From Adiantum capillus-veneris (Eukaryota > Streptophyta > Polypodiopsida > Polypodiales > Pteridaceae): a stretch of DNA of 64,000 nucleotides. The notes below the pieces were generated by a model that saw only the letters and a program-made list of their open reading frames with translations, was not told the DNA's origin and made no database searches. The stretch covers positions 137,861,029 through 137,925,028 of the forward strand of contig CM043964.1 of NCBI GenBank assembly GCA_014529385.2, given 5' to 3'. Made by a program: the position numbers and the translations under genes. Position 1 is the stretch's first letter. Every line of letters begins with the position of its first letter. Shown one piece after another: positions 21,839-33,695 of the stretch.

Positions 21839-21843
21839 GTCTC
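21839..21843. repeat. Target-site duplication of copy B, left (GTCTC)
   Basis: GTCTC precedes copy B here and follows it at 41297-41301. Joining the two sides with one copy restores integrase codons KGLFENL. Confidence 0.95.
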
Positions 21844-22761
21844 TGCTGGACGGATACGCCGCGACGGACGTCAGCACAGCGAGAACTCGCCTAACATGTA
21901 ATGTCAGCTAAGGACGAAGCTCGACCCGCAAGCGCGTGGAAGCAAGCATAAGGTATCAACCTACACTCGACCGACTCCTAACCAATTCCTACAGAGGTCT
22001 CTACCAATTGTCTAAGTCACAGCCTTCAAGAGTGCAAAAGAGGAAACTTCCTACAATGCTTTCTAGAGCCGAGCACCCATCAAACAATCTTGAAACACCA
22101 TAGAACTTGAAGGAGACCCTACTAATACCAATAGGCCGCTCTCCCTAAGGTCTATGAACCAAAATCACGACCCAAAACACCCGATGCAGAAACATGTAGG
22201 ATGTCTGGCCGAAATCTACAGGTCTTCGTTTTCGAAATCTAAAGTGCCTAATGTGTAGTTCTACTCAATGTGAACGCGTGGATATGCTGCAATGCAAAAT
22301 CGGACGACGTATGCTCACCCAAACAATCAATGAAGCTCGTAGAAGGAGCTCATAAAGCCAGACCGTACACGTGCAATGTTGGTATCGGCGCATAGCTCTA
22401 GTTGGGGGCAACACGCTGCACTTCTCCGCACTCGATTCCGACCATCGTAGCACACGTAGCGTTAAGATGAAGCTCACACTCTCTCTCTCGTACACAGTAC
22501 GCTCACTCACAGACTTCAAACTTGTTTTAAAATGACAAAAGGTCTTTCATTAAGGTCAAAAAGTGGTATATATACCTTACGATGTCTCAAACCCTAAAGT
22601 TTTAAAATCAACCATCTACTCAATCTAGTTATCAAAACTGGGATACAATCTGGAAACTTCTGTAAGTCCCAATATTTACAAGGTGAAAAATCGGGTTTTC
22701 CTCAATGAATGAATAATTACAAAAATAATAGTCCGCCGAGTAGTTAGATGCCGTGGGGTGT
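21844..22761 (-). repeat. 3' LTR of copy B, lacking its outer 5' tip
   Basis: The LTR matches 40362-41296, but about 20 bp are missing at 22760/22761. That deletion removes the first bases of the LTR (TGTTAGAAGCTGGAC) and part of the polypurine tract, so GGGGTGT runs directly into CCCCTCCTTG. The end at 21844 reads TGCTGG where the other LTR has TGTTGG. A TATA-like GGTATATATACC is at 22565-22576. A palindrome half-site (ATGTAGGATGTCTGGCC) is at 22194-22210. Confidence 0.93.
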
Positions 22762-22807
22762 CCCCTCCTTGTTCATGTCGTCCCCGACATGGCCTTGATC
22801 AACTGCT

Positions 22808-25800
22808 TCATCTTATCGTTTCCCGCATCTTTAGCAGTGATTCGTACCTTGCATGTAGGTTCAGCATTGTGGGACCAAAGATATCTGTATTCATGGTGAA
22901 GAACCCCGTATAGAATGCTTCTTCAAACGCCTAGAGGTGATAGGATGGTAGAAACATGATTCTTTCGTACAGCACATGTATCACCTCCTTGGAAGGCTGA
23001 CCTGATAGATCATAAGCACATCTGTATGTATCTTGGAAGAAGAATATGTTGTCGGTCACCTAGCCTGGCTTGAAAGTCTCAAACACTGTTAGCATGGTTC
23101 TGCAGATTTTTCTCATCATAATGCATGTAAGGTCAGGTGAGCCAGTGAACAACTTTATGGCGCCCGTTAGGGTTTTCACCATGTATTGGACACTTATTCT
23201 CTCACCTGTCTTCACGCCCGGTAGCTTTGGGTAATTCAGCCAAGTGGGTTGGTTTCTTTGCAAAATTTCTTGTGCCTTCCACGTTGTAACCCTTGGTAGA
23301 GGACAGAAGCTGAGGTTGTCCCTGATATGTTTAGGTGCCTCTACCAAGTGGATTAGGTATTGTGGGTACTTGGTAAGCCAAGCCTTCCTCCACTTTGGCT
23401 GAGATTCCACTATTAGCTTAACTCCTTCTGGCTTCGAGGTGTCTGCATTGTAGAGAGGTACCGTTGGCTCTTCTCTGATCCGCTTGTTGATTGTTGCTGC
23501 CTCATATTTCAACAATGGATATGGGAGAGAGGGTTGAAGCCACTCGCACTTGAGATTGCTGGCGTCGATCTTCTGAGTTGTCATAGATTTGAAGACCCTC
23601 TGCTCCCATTCGAAGGCTTCCTTTGTGCTTTCTCTTAGCTCTACCTCTATTGCCTTATGCAATTCTTCCTCCTCTTCTTGTGTTAGATCCTGTGGCTCTT
23701 GAGAGGATCCTACTATGCTTCCCTCTTGCATGGGTGTGTCCACAAGATCTGCCACATTGTCGAGGTCGATGCCCTCATTGGGGGCTGGCCCTGATCTTTC
23801 TGCCTCTCCTCCTTGCTGGCCTTTCAACTCCTCAATTTGCCTGAGGAGTGTTTGCTTTTCCGCTTCAGCTTGTCCGCCCATATTCACGAGGAGGTCATTA
23901 AGTTCAGCGTTTACTCTTTTTGCCTCCTCGAGATTTTTCTTTATGCTTTCCACCTCTTCTTGTAGGGCTTTTTGGCTGTCCTCCATTCTTGTTTGCATTA
24001 TGATAGAACCTTCAGCCATCATTAACCTCTGCTTTTTCTCGAGAGTCAGCTCCTTCTGAAGTTCCTACATTTGCTCTTCATATAGTTGACTCTCAGAAAT
24101 GATTTGAGCTGAGCTCATAGCTCTGACTCTAGCAGGTGATTCTCACAGCCTCTGGATGGTTTGATCTTTGACTCTTAATTGGTCCTTGAGCTCAAGGACC
24201 TCATCCAAGCTTGCTTCTTGTTCTATCTCTGCTTTTTCCTTGGCATTTATCATGGCCTCTACTTCTTTTGATTCTTCAGCCAGCTGTAGTGTCAGATTAT
24301 CCCTTTCTCTTTCGGCATCTCGCAATGACTTGCTGAGCTGCAGACACTCTTCTTCAGTTGCTTGTATTCTTTTTGCTACTGCCTCATTTGCTTCTTCCAT
24401 TGCTTGGCAGTTTTGTAGAGCCGTTGCCAAGCTGGCCTACATGTCATCTTCTATCTCTTTTTGCCTTTGGCTTTGTGTTTGCAAAGAATCTACTTCCTTT
24501 TTTATATGTTCTTTAGTGGCTTTGAGAGTCGTCATTTCTTCCTCTGAAGCCATGGACTGTGCTCGCAACTCGGCTAGCTTTGTCATCACCACATCCCAGT
24601 CATCAGAGGGTGGGTGCAAGTCTACAGTGTCTGTAGCAATTTCTTTAAGTTCCACTAGCCGGATGCCTTGCATCTGTTCTTTATGCCATGTTCTCGCCAA
24701 GTCAAATGCAACTGTGGCGGCTTCTTCCTTTGTATAGCCTGCAGCTAGCAGGTCCAGAAATGCATAATAGGCCTCATCTAATCCTTTTTGCTCAGAATCG
24801 GGCTTGGCCTCTTCCTTTGGCTCAGGTTCTTGCCTTTGCTCTTGCTTCTCAGCTTGCCTTTCTTCTTGTTTGTCTTCTTGTCTTCTGGTGGAGGGCTACT
24901 AGGAGGTGGTGAGGGCGATGGAGAGGGTTGTGGGCTGGGTTTAGGGCTATCTGGTAAAGCTACCAGTTTTCCCTTTAAGTCCCTATCTGCTTTTGTTTTC
25001 CTTTCCCTTTCTTGGCTTTGTTGTTCATCTAACAGTGTCTGCCTTACCTGCTCCACTTCCTCCTCGGTGAAAGGTACATTGGGAATGTTTTCCGCTGCAG
25101 CATCAAGAATCTCAAAATTCTTGATGTAATCTTCAAAGCAGTCCCTTTGCACTCTTCTCGATGATCCGGACATAGACTCAAGAGATGGCTTCCAGAGTTC
25201 GTTTAAATCCCCCTTGAGGGCTCTTTCTGCTCAAAAACTCTCCATTAACCTCTCGAGTCTTGCCGCTTTTTGTGACCTTGTCTCTTTGGCCGGCACTTGA
25301 GAAAACTCTTTCTTTCCTTTCTTCTACTGTGGTTGCTCCTCTTCAACTGGCTCTAGCCGTCTCTTCAACCTCGTAGCCACCCTTGGTGCCTTTTGTGGCT
25401 CATCTTCCTTGTCTTCTTTTACCCTTAGCCAATCATTATGAGATGGGGGGTTAGGCCACCTTCCTTTAGCGTGTAGTGCTGCATAAACCACCTTGGTTAT
25501 CAGTTCTCCTGGCACTATGTAGGTTGGCTTTTTGTTGCCCATCTTCACCAAGCTATCATGTATGTATGCTGCATAGTTGATTATCTTTGGGGTGCCTTTT
25601 GTCATTGCCCAAGTAAACGTTGTGGCAATTGCACCTGGCGGCATCTTGTACTTCTGTGGCCTCTTCGTGCACATGTGGAAGTATTGGTTGTACAATTGGC
25701 TCATGATTTCCACCTTTGGGTTGGCAATGTCTTCAAAGGTGTAATTCGCCTTTTTCTCTTTGTACACCTTGACTGCGTCCCTTCTTTTTGCTACATTGTC

Positions 25801-26248
25801 TCCTTGATTGGAGAGGTCTAGTGCATATGCTACAACCCACTCCGTGATTATGATCTCTGTATCTGGTCTGCCTTGTAAATCTGTCACCTTGGCCACTCCA
25901 TCTTCTTTGATGCTTGTTACAAACTCCCATACTCTTTTGATGTCCATCCCCTATTGGTATTGCTTCGAAGTAGTTATGGAGGTCAATTTTCTCCAAGTAG
26001 CCGGCCATTTTGCTTCGTACAAATTCATTGAGCTCTCTTGGCAGCATCGATAGCTCTATTACATTGCCTTCATTGTCTTTGAACACTCCCTGGTAGATCT
26101 TTAGGTCATTGGACTCTAACAGATCCTCTTGTATCCAGGTGGTAGTGGGCTTTAATGTTCCTTCTGGAATGACAAAGGGTTCCACCTCGTCAAGATAATC
26201 TTTGATTGTCATTCTTTTCTTCTTTGCCGGTGACTTCGAGGCTGCCAT
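22808..26248 (-). pseudogene. ORF3: large coiled-coil protein of unknown function, copy B
   Basis: This is the counterpart of the copy A frame, from ATG at 26248 to TGA at 22808-22810 (1,147 codons, ending KMRETIR). The domain order is the same: N-domain with TIKDYLDEVEPFVIPEG and YNQYFHMCTKRPQKYKMP; proline/serine-rich linker near 24930 (SPKPSPQPSPSPSPPPSSPP); UBA-like LLAAGYTKEEAATVAFDLA near 24690-24750; coiled coil at about 24000-24430; C-terminal domain. Lesions differ from A: a 1-nt shift near 25945, and stops near 25326, 25232, 24900, 24436, 24147 and 24067. Where A has a stop B is usually open, and the reverse, which shows the ancestor had one long frame. The function is unknown; the coiled coil suggests self-assembly or a partner in the particle. 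Confidence 0.82.
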
Positions 26249-27297
26249 AGATCCTGTTGCACTTAGTAGTCCAAAGTTAGCGTTTTTTTTTTTCCATATT
26301 AGCTGCGAAACTGAGTTTTACCTATCCAAATGACTTGAAAATTGAAATTAAAGCTTAAAAGAAACTTGTGAAGCTGTGCATGTGCTCACAGTGTAAATCT
26401 GGCCAAAAATTTCCATCTAGACATCCTACGCGTAGGATGTCTTTTTCATCAAAATTGGTTCATACTTGACATGCAGGTAGGGTAAGGCTCATGGAACATG
26501 GCTATATGCTTGGATTTGAATTTGGATATCAAAAATTGGATTTTTGGGTTGATTCAGGCTTTAGGTCACAATTTGGGTAGAATGTCCATCATAGGTAGCA
26601 ATTGATGTCCAAATGGGTTGAAAATTGGTATATGGGCTCAATGCACCATGGTATTGGCTCCCATGATGTCATTCCTTGCACAGAAGGTTAAAATTATACT
26701 GAAGACATCCTACGCGTAGGATGTCTTTTTCATCAAAATGACATGAAACTTGTTCTGTGGGTTGTCCTTGGCCTATGGAACATGGCCATGTTCTTGGATT
26801 TGAATTTGGACAAGATTTGATGCTTGTAGGGCTTTGTGAGGTGTTTTTGGGCTCAAAAAGTGTATCTTGAAGGTGTTGGGGGTCAAAAGTGATTAGAATG
26901 GCTTCAAACTTGACATATGAGCTCTTGATGATGAGGTAATTAGATATGGAATGATAAAACATCTATTCCATGTCAAACAGGTCCATTAGACATCCTACGC
27001 GTAGGATGTCTATTTCATCCTTTTTTCTCCCTGACCACACAGATTGTTTGCTGATGTTTATGTGAATGTGTTGTGCAAGTTTCATGAGATTTGGAGAAGA
27101 TTTGGTAGGTCAATGGCCTATTATTGCCTCTATGCCCTAACTTTGCGTTTTTCCATGCATATGAGGTCAACTCTGGTCCAAATGTGATGAAACTTGGTGT
27201 ATGGCTTGTAAATGTCATTCAGAACATGTGCATGACAAAAAATGTTGAGGTTTGTGCCAAAAAGTACCCTTGAGACATCCTACGCGTAGGATGTCTC
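26249..27297 (-). repeat. 285-bp tandem repeats headed by perfect 24-bp palindromes, upstream of ORF3 (copy B)
   Basis: Four perfect palindromes lie at 26419-26442, 26703-26726, 26988-27011 and 27273-27296, spaced 284, 285 and 285 bp. All have the intact ACGCGT (MluI) centre; the last extends to 26 bp. The nearest ends 171 bp before the ORF3 ATG, as in A (166 bp). The DNA between is a diverged repeat of the same unit. Confidence 0.93.
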
Positions 27298-29288
27298 CTG
27301 GTGATTTTTGTAGTGCTAGTGCTCCCAGTGCTTGCCCTTTGCCCCCCTAAGTCCCTTTTGAGCCTAATTTCAACAAAAAAGTCAAATGGATAGAGTATAA
27401 CTCCCTGTGTGGACTTCAGAGCCTTCGAGCCGTTTTCTGACTTTTGGAGTTCTTTTTGGCGATGAAATTTCTCGATGTTGGTCTCCATAGCTTCCCGATC
27501 CCTTGGGGATCCTTGCCGTATGACTTTTGTCGACTTTGGCTTCACCAGAGCTCCATTTGGCAATTTGTTGCTGTAGAAGCACCCGTGGTTGCGTTTACAT
27601 ACCTTTGATTATTTGTGGTGGTCTACCACCATAGGACTTGGTTGTTGATGGTCTAGGAAAGCCGCTCGTGAAGTTTGGTGGCAAACGGACTTGCGGTTTG
27701 GCCGCAAGTGTATTTTGACGCTTTGTGTGTCTGATGCCGTTTCTGAGGTTTAGAGCCGCTTCGGGTCATTTTTTGGTCATGCGGGTCATATAGACTTGTT
27801 GAGCATGTCGAGATGCTCCTACCCATGAATTTTGGTAGCATTTGGTCGCCGTTTCGCCGATTTCCCATTGGGTGGCCTCTTGCGGGTTTCTGGGAATTAG
27901 GGTTTTTCTCGATGGTTTCCCACTGCCTTTGGACATCCAGGAATGGTCTCCTAAACGAGGGTAAACCGCCGATGAAGTCTTGTTGCTTTCGGGTTAGTCG
28001 TTAGGCCGTCGTCTCTACTTGTAGGTCTCTACCGCTCGCTTTGTGTGTGACCCCTACGCTAGTTTTCGCGACATAACGACAAACATGCACGAAAAGCTCA
28101 AGGTGGTGAGCCTACCTCTCATGTCTAGAGCTGGTCGGGTAGACGTGCGTGTCGTAGAAGCTGCTGGAAGGTCGATCCGCTCTAGGTGGTAGAAGCTCTC
28201 TCCACAAAGTCAATAGTGAGAATGAGCTAAAAATGGGGTGAAAATTTCTTATAATGGAGGTCCCCGAACCACTTTTCATGAAATTTGACATGTGCTCCTA
28301 TCTTCTTGCGAGACGCGGTTTAGGCTCAAAAATTTCTTGATTGGACTCCATTTGCTCTGTTTACCAGAAATTTGCCATTTCGGTCAAAACCTGGGCAAAA
28401 CACGCTTTCTACTCCAGTCTCATAATTGCACCCCCATTGTACCATAGGTTGTCCTATAGTCACTGATCATCACCATATTTTTTATTTTTCATTACGACTA
28501 TTTTTCACATGCTTTTTGTATTTTTGAAGTTTTTTTGCCGAAAATTAGCAAAATTAAAAAGAAAATAGCAAATCAAACCCAAAAATCATAGTAAATCACA
28601 AACATCACCGCAACACATTATATACACTCACATGCAGTTTTTATGGCCGGATTTCTCCGTTTTACCAATATTTTGCCTGAAAAATGGCTATTTCTACTTA
28701 TACACACACACCTAGGGGCTTGATTTGGCGTTTGGTCCCATATACCTATAGATTCATGCTGTATAAGGGCATATGTGCTTGGGTTACTCCAGAAAATTTC
28801 GCAATCAAACAACAACCCTTAAAATAGTCGAAAATCATGCCCTTTTTTGTTGTTTCTGTCATTGGTTCCGCATTTGAGAGTGCCTCTAGAATGCTCCCCC
28901 CTCCTAGCCGGAGTCCTCCCGGACGACAAGGTGTCGCCCCGGAGTATGTGCCATGTATAGGTTGAAAAAGTTGTGCTAATTCCTGGCCGTTTAATGTGGC
29001 CCTATTTTATGCATACTCGGTCAATGCATGGAAAAACTAATGCTGTGCAAGAGAAGGGTATAAGCAAGATGCTTATTGGCATTCGCCGTCGAGGTTTCCT
29101 GCTTTCTTGGCAAGTAACAGCTATAGCTCTACTACTCTCTGTTTAATTGTCTTTTTGGCAATAAGCAATTTCTTTGCCGACACTATTGATGGAGTCGTAG
29201 CTGTGTCTAAGGATAGAATTGGCGGGGATGTAATGGCTATGGACCTTATGGCCTTGACTTTCCATTGGTATTTTGTTGCTGTCTTTTT
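27298..29288 (-). other. Non-coding spacer of copy B between pol and ORF3
   Basis: This is the counterpart of 11809-13578. It keeps the internal polypurine-like run (minus strand AGGAGGGGGGAG, 28894-28905) and TATA-like sites near 28697 and 28242. I see no coding sequence that agrees between A and B. Confidence 0.6.
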
Positions 29289-30344
29289 TTATAGATGTTT
29301 TGGCTCTTTCTTGTTTGCCATGGGTTTGTCTTTCATCGGCATCCACTTATGTCCGTTCTCCTTTTTGAAATGCAGTTGTCTGCTTTCCATTGTTGCTTGT
29401 ACCGTAGGGAGTTCCTTTGGCTTTTGCTTTGGTATCCAAATGTGAGTGACATTTGGGTTATGGCTAAGCATTTTCTTTGGGATCCACATTCATTTTATGC
29501 CCTTGATTTGGGGTTGAACAGTCTTCTTTATTGGAATCCGTTTGTTACATTGTTGTTTTTCTGCCATTGCATTTCTATCCTTCCGCATCCATACTTATTT
29601 ACCTTATTTTGGTAGCCTAGATTTTTGCATTCTGGCCGGTGACTTCATCTGTCTGTAATTAGCATGTTTGGCTTTTACCTGATTGTTGGTCTCGGGTTTC
29701 CTGTTGTTCTTTGATGGCATTTGTGCTTTTGGCTTTGTTTCCAGTGATTGCATGGCTTGCAGTTGATCATGCTTGTATTGCTGAGCAAAATCTATCACCT
29801 ATTGTTCATTTTCATGTTGAATTTTGACCGCCTTTGATTTCCAATCTATCTGCACATTGTATGCTTTTTGCCAAGGTTGCCCTAGCATCATTGGGTGTTG
29901 TGTGCTTTCATCTGTCACCACATAGAATTTGTGTGGATAAATATATTGATGTATCTGTACATGCAATATAGTCCATCCCAGTGTTTTCAACGGGTGTGAG
30001 GTGCTACTTTCCAGCACTTGAGGAGTAGGATGAAGTTGACCTGTGACTTTGAGCTCTTGGTATAATCCGTAAGAAATCAAATTTGCTTGAGCACCCGAAT
30101 CAAGCAAAGCTGTTGATTCAACTTGATTGTTGCCCACTTTGATCGCAATTATTGGCTCCACTGTTTCCTCCTCCAACTTAGTCAGTCAAATGGCATTGAT
30201 TCGCAATAGTGCTCCACTTTTTTGCTATTGTCGCAGAAGCCGTCTTTTTGCAATGTGTTCTTGTGCTTCGGCTTGAGCTTCCTCCCGTACTCTCTCTTTT
30301 TCCTTCATTCGTTGTTTTCCTTGATGAATTTGTTGGAGCATCTC
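29289..30344 (-). pseudogene. PR2 retropepsin-like domain and W-x-P tail, copy B
   Basis: The open stretch 29799-30176 carries the domain: VEPIIAIKVGNNQ, then ALLDSGAQANLIS with aspartate at residue 26 (30099-30101), HKFYVV, and HPMMLGQPWQ at about residue 95. The active-site triad DSG is intact here, unlike in A. Upstream, 30177-30344 is the charged linker joining integrase; TAG at 30345 replaces the CAG of A, and further stops lie near 30182 and 30225. Downstream, 29289-29798 is the lysine-rich tail with MWIPKK, HIWIPK and HKWMPM. Position after integrase and frame continuity with it are seen in both copies. Confidence 0.85.
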
Positions 30345-32021
30345 CTATGTGAGTGGTAGATGATACCTCTTGAATCGACATCCACTAATCCTGTTTGGCA
30401 TTTCTTCACCTGCTAATGTAGCAAGCTTGACAGCTCCACTTTGTGATAGATCACTAATCACAAATGGTCCCATCCCTCGCTTTTTAAGTTTCTTGGCATG
30501 TTGTTTCAAGGTATAAACAAGTACGTAATCACCTGTTTTAAACTCTTTGGTATGCACATGCTTGTCAAAAAATTCCTTTTGTCTTCTCTTTTTAGCATGG
30601 ATTGAAGCGACAGCTCGTAAGCGGAGTTCATCTAGCTTTTCAAGATCATCAATTCTTGAAGAGAGCTCATGTCCTGTCCATTCCAAGCTTTTTTCTACAC
30701 GTAGAGTTGGGATTAAAAACTCTATGGGTAGTATAGCATGTAGCCCAAACACCATGTTGTATGGTGTTGTTCCTATTGATGTTTTGTAAGCTACCCTGTA
30801 TGCCCATAGTGTTGAGTGTAGCTGTTGATCCCAATCTGTTCGTGATTCTGACACTATTTTAGTGAGAGCCGTGCATAGTGTTTTATTTGTGGCCTCAGCT
30901 TGCCCATTGGCCTGTGGATGGTATGGTGCGGATTTCCTATGTATGACCATGAATTCCTCTAGCAGATATTCAATGACTTCATTGAGAAAATGTGTTCCAC
31001 GGTCACTGACAATTTCTATGGGTAACCCGTAACGTACAAAAACATTCTCATACAAAAATTGTGCCATGGTGCGTGCATCAGCTTTTTGTGTTTCTTTGGC
31101 TTTGACCCATTTTGTGAGATAGTCCGTAGCCACAATGATATATTGGGTATGGGTGCGATATGCAGGGGGTGAGATAGGTCCCACAAAATCAATGCCCCAC
31201 TGTGCAAATGCTCTTGCTCCCATCATTGGCCGTAATGGCATCTCATCTCTTTTTATTGGCATCTTGGTGCGTTGACATGCATCACAACGCTTTACAAACT
31301 CTTCGGCATCCATGTGCAATGTAGGCCACCAAATTCCTACGGTTAAGACAATTTTTTTTGTCTTATCGCCCGAAAAATGGCCTCCACTTATTCCGCTATG
31401 CGCATGTTCTAGAATCAGCAGGTATTCTCTTTCACTCGCACAGATTCTAAGTTGATTGTCCTTTCCCCGCTTATAGAGTTGATTCCCAATTAACTGAAAG
31501 TCACGAGCTTCCAGCTCTATAGCTTTTTCCCGTGCTCTTGTGATGTTCTCAGGGAACGTCCTGGTGGTTAAGAAGTCAATGATATATTGACTCCATGCAG
31601 GTGCTATGTTTACCTGAAACAAAGTTGCGTGATCCACTGGTCGTTTGGCACTACATATAGTACAATTGGTAACACAGGAATGTGTGTCCGCATACATAGT
31701 TGGCCAATAAACCCCTAACTGTTTTAGTCTCTGGTGTGTTTTCACTGTTGAACAATGAAATGCACAACCCTGTACATGTGCCTCTTCAAGGTAGCACTCG
31801 AATTCTTCCGGATTTATACATAAGCGTAGGATTAGGTCCGATCCAAGATGATACAACCGTCCTGCTATCAATCTGGAAGTTTTTTGTTTGTCAAATTGTT
31901 TGTTGTTTGGATCTGCATTCCGTATTATCGAACCTACTTCCAAAGGAAAGAATGCTAACAATTTCCTTAGACCATTTGGGTACCATTTCAATGTTGAAAA
32001 GATAAGCATCTGGTATGTCAT
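30345..32021 (-). pseudogene. Integrase with two tandem HHCC modules, copy B
   Basis: This 558-codon open stretch (no ATG; it joins RNase H upstream) is the best preserved protein of the family. Module 1 has H82, H89, C120, C123; module 2 has H208, H215, C246, C249. Both read HX6HX30CX2C. The strands before each module also match (LIAGRLYHLGSD against LIGNQLYKRGKD), so a unit of about 80 residues is duplicated. The core is D278, D340, E376 (DX61DX35E): GIDFVGPIS, VSDRGTHF, GQAEATNKT. The C-terminal part (about 480-558) is the basic GPFVISDL module of gypsy integrases, with no chromodomain. Integrase joins element ends to target DNA. The stop at its end is CAG-to-TAG, so it was probably fused to PR2. 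Confidence 0.95.
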
Positions 32022-32604
32022 TATCTACCCCTTTAGGAGATTCCCCGTTGTGTATCCTTGAAAGATGATCTGCTCGCAGATGGGTTTTATCCTTTTTTAC
32101 CACCACTGTGAAGTCAAATTCTAGCAATATAATAAACCAGCGTACGATTCTCCCTGTATTGCAAGGTTTATTTACTAGGTACAAAAGAGATTGATAATCT
32201 GTGAAGAACACAAATTTGTTTGCAAGCAAATAATGCCAAAATTTCTTTACAGCATAAATCATTCCTGACCCTTCCCTCTCGGTGGTTGTGTAGTTCTTTT
32301 CTGCACTGCTTAACTGTCGGCCCGCATAGCAAACCGGAAAATCCATTGTTCCGTCTCCAGGTTGAGCTAGAATACTTCCAATGGCATATGTTGAAGCATC
32401 AATGTGCACATGGAATATCTTTTCCCAATCTGGTGCCTTTAGCACAGGCGCTGATATAAGGTTTTCCTTCAGCTTTTGGAATGAAGTTTCACACTCCTCA
32501 GTCCACTCGAAATTGACTAGCAAACGATATAGAGGTTGTGCGATAACCGCATACATGTATATGAATCTTCGATAATATCCGCAGTGTCCCATGAAGGATT
32601 GCAC
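31995..32604 (-). pseudogene. RNase H of copy B
   Basis: The open stretch 31891-32604 begins in the RT connection (MQSFMGHCGYYRRFIY) and contains the acidic residues in HIDASTYAIGSILAQ, TTTEREGSGMIYAVKKF and FFTDYQSLLYLV, with DHLSRIHNGE at the end. A frameshift near 31920-32000 leads into the integrase frame. Only one RNase H is present. Confidence 0.92.
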
Positions 32605-33554
32605 TTGTTTTGCATTAGTAGGCCTGGGCAGGTCTACAATGACTTTGACTTTGTCTAGGTCTGTGGTTATGCCATTTCTTGAGACAATGTGTCCTAAGAT
32701 TCATCCTTGCTTAACCATAAATACACACTTTTTCGGGTTAAGGCAGATTCGATATGTCCTGCACTTTTCAAAGACCTTTTGCAAATGGTCTATTTGTTCC
32801 TCTCACAGAAGAGAGTGTACACACAGGTCATCCATGTAAATTTCTAAGAATATTCTTAGGTATTCCTTGAATGCGTGAGTCATTAACCTCTGGAAAGTGG
32901 CTGGTGCATTAGTTAAGCCAAATGGCATAACTCGATACGCATACATCCCCCATTCTGTAGCAAACACTGTTTTGTGTTGATCTTCCCTTGCTATTGCCAG
33001 TTGGTTGTATCCTGAAAACCCATCCAGAAAGGAATAAGCTCGTTTCCCAGCCACTCGCTCAAGTACATGTTCTGTGATTGGCAAGGGATAATTATCCCTT
33101 ATGGTTGGTGCATTCACCTTCTTGAGATTTACACACACTCGCAGTTTTCATTCTTTTTGGGAACTACCACAATGGGTGACACCCAATCTGTATGTTCAAT
33201 CTCATAGATGAATTCCGCTTCCATCAATTTATCAATTTCTTCTTTGATTCGTTTCGCAAATGTGTCATTATATGTATAAGGACGTTGTTTGCTAAGTTTT
33301 GCATCCGATTTCAAAGGAATTGTATGTTGGAATATCAATGGATCAACTCCTTTGAGGTCTTTATAGGACCAAGCGAACACATCTTTATACTTCTTGAGAA
33401 GTTGTGTTAGCTGCACTTCCTCCTCAGGCTCTAAATCGTTAGCTATATAGACCGGCTGAGGCTTTTTGCTTGGTTCTGTGAGGTCTATCTTTTTTGCATT
33501 TTCAGGCCCATCGTACGATTCTTGGTTGGTTCTCTCCCTGATTAGTGGTGTCAT
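32605..33554 (-). pseudogene. Reverse transcriptase of copy B
   Basis: Two open stretches (33129-33554 and 32803-33138), separated by a 1-nt shift near 33140, cover the lead-in (KKYKDVFAWSYKDLKG), WVSPIVVVPKK, VCVNLKKVNAPTIRDNYP, FLDGFSGYNQLAI, MPFGLTNAPATFQ and YMDD near 32830. The RT connection continues to 32605 with a stop at about 32801 (CGT/AGA region). It has the same YMDD box as copy A. Confidence 0.93.
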
Positions 33555-33695
33555 GATGATTTTTCTGTCCTAGATAGTAAACTTCCGATAGTGTGATGGT
33601 ACGTTCATGTTCCCCTTTTCTGACTCCCCTTTACCATCACTATCTTCTTCAGTAGTCCATATCTCTCTCAGAGACCGTTTCAGTTCTTGGTATTT

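Larger units (their letters stand above)
19027..21843 (+). mobile_element. Chromovirus C, left fragment (host of A, B and the MITE)
   Basis: The coding order protease, RT, RNase H, integrase on the plus strand, with the chromodomain part continuing at 41297, identifies a Ty3/gypsy chromovirus split by copy B. The gag and 5' LTR lie left of copy A, outside the window. Many stops have arisen by C-to-T type changes at CGA, CAA, CAG and TGG codons, so C is old. Removing B plus one GTCTC, and the MITE plus one target copy, restores a continuous integrase frame. Confidence 0.93.
20961..21843 (+). pseudogene. Integrase of chromovirus C, N-terminal and core part
   Basis: The HHCC module is visible (SHAPPYAGHRGIQSTLKG, later CVVCQKTK), followed by the first core aspartate (ISMDFIFRLP) and IDMFSKQAHFIPVKK. 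At 21537 the MITE-like insertion breaks the frame after KYHGLPIS. Past it, 21793-21838 reads IVLDRDPRMTINF with the second core aspartate, then TGA (from TGG) and KGL. Copy B cuts in at 21844. The third core residue, the E of GQSE, is on the other side of B near 41366. Confidence 0.93.

Noticed and set aside
23623-24737. Plus-strand frames opposite ORF3 of copy B (up to 189 codons)
   Set aside because: They are antisense shadows of the coiled-coil region; copy A does not keep them as protein.
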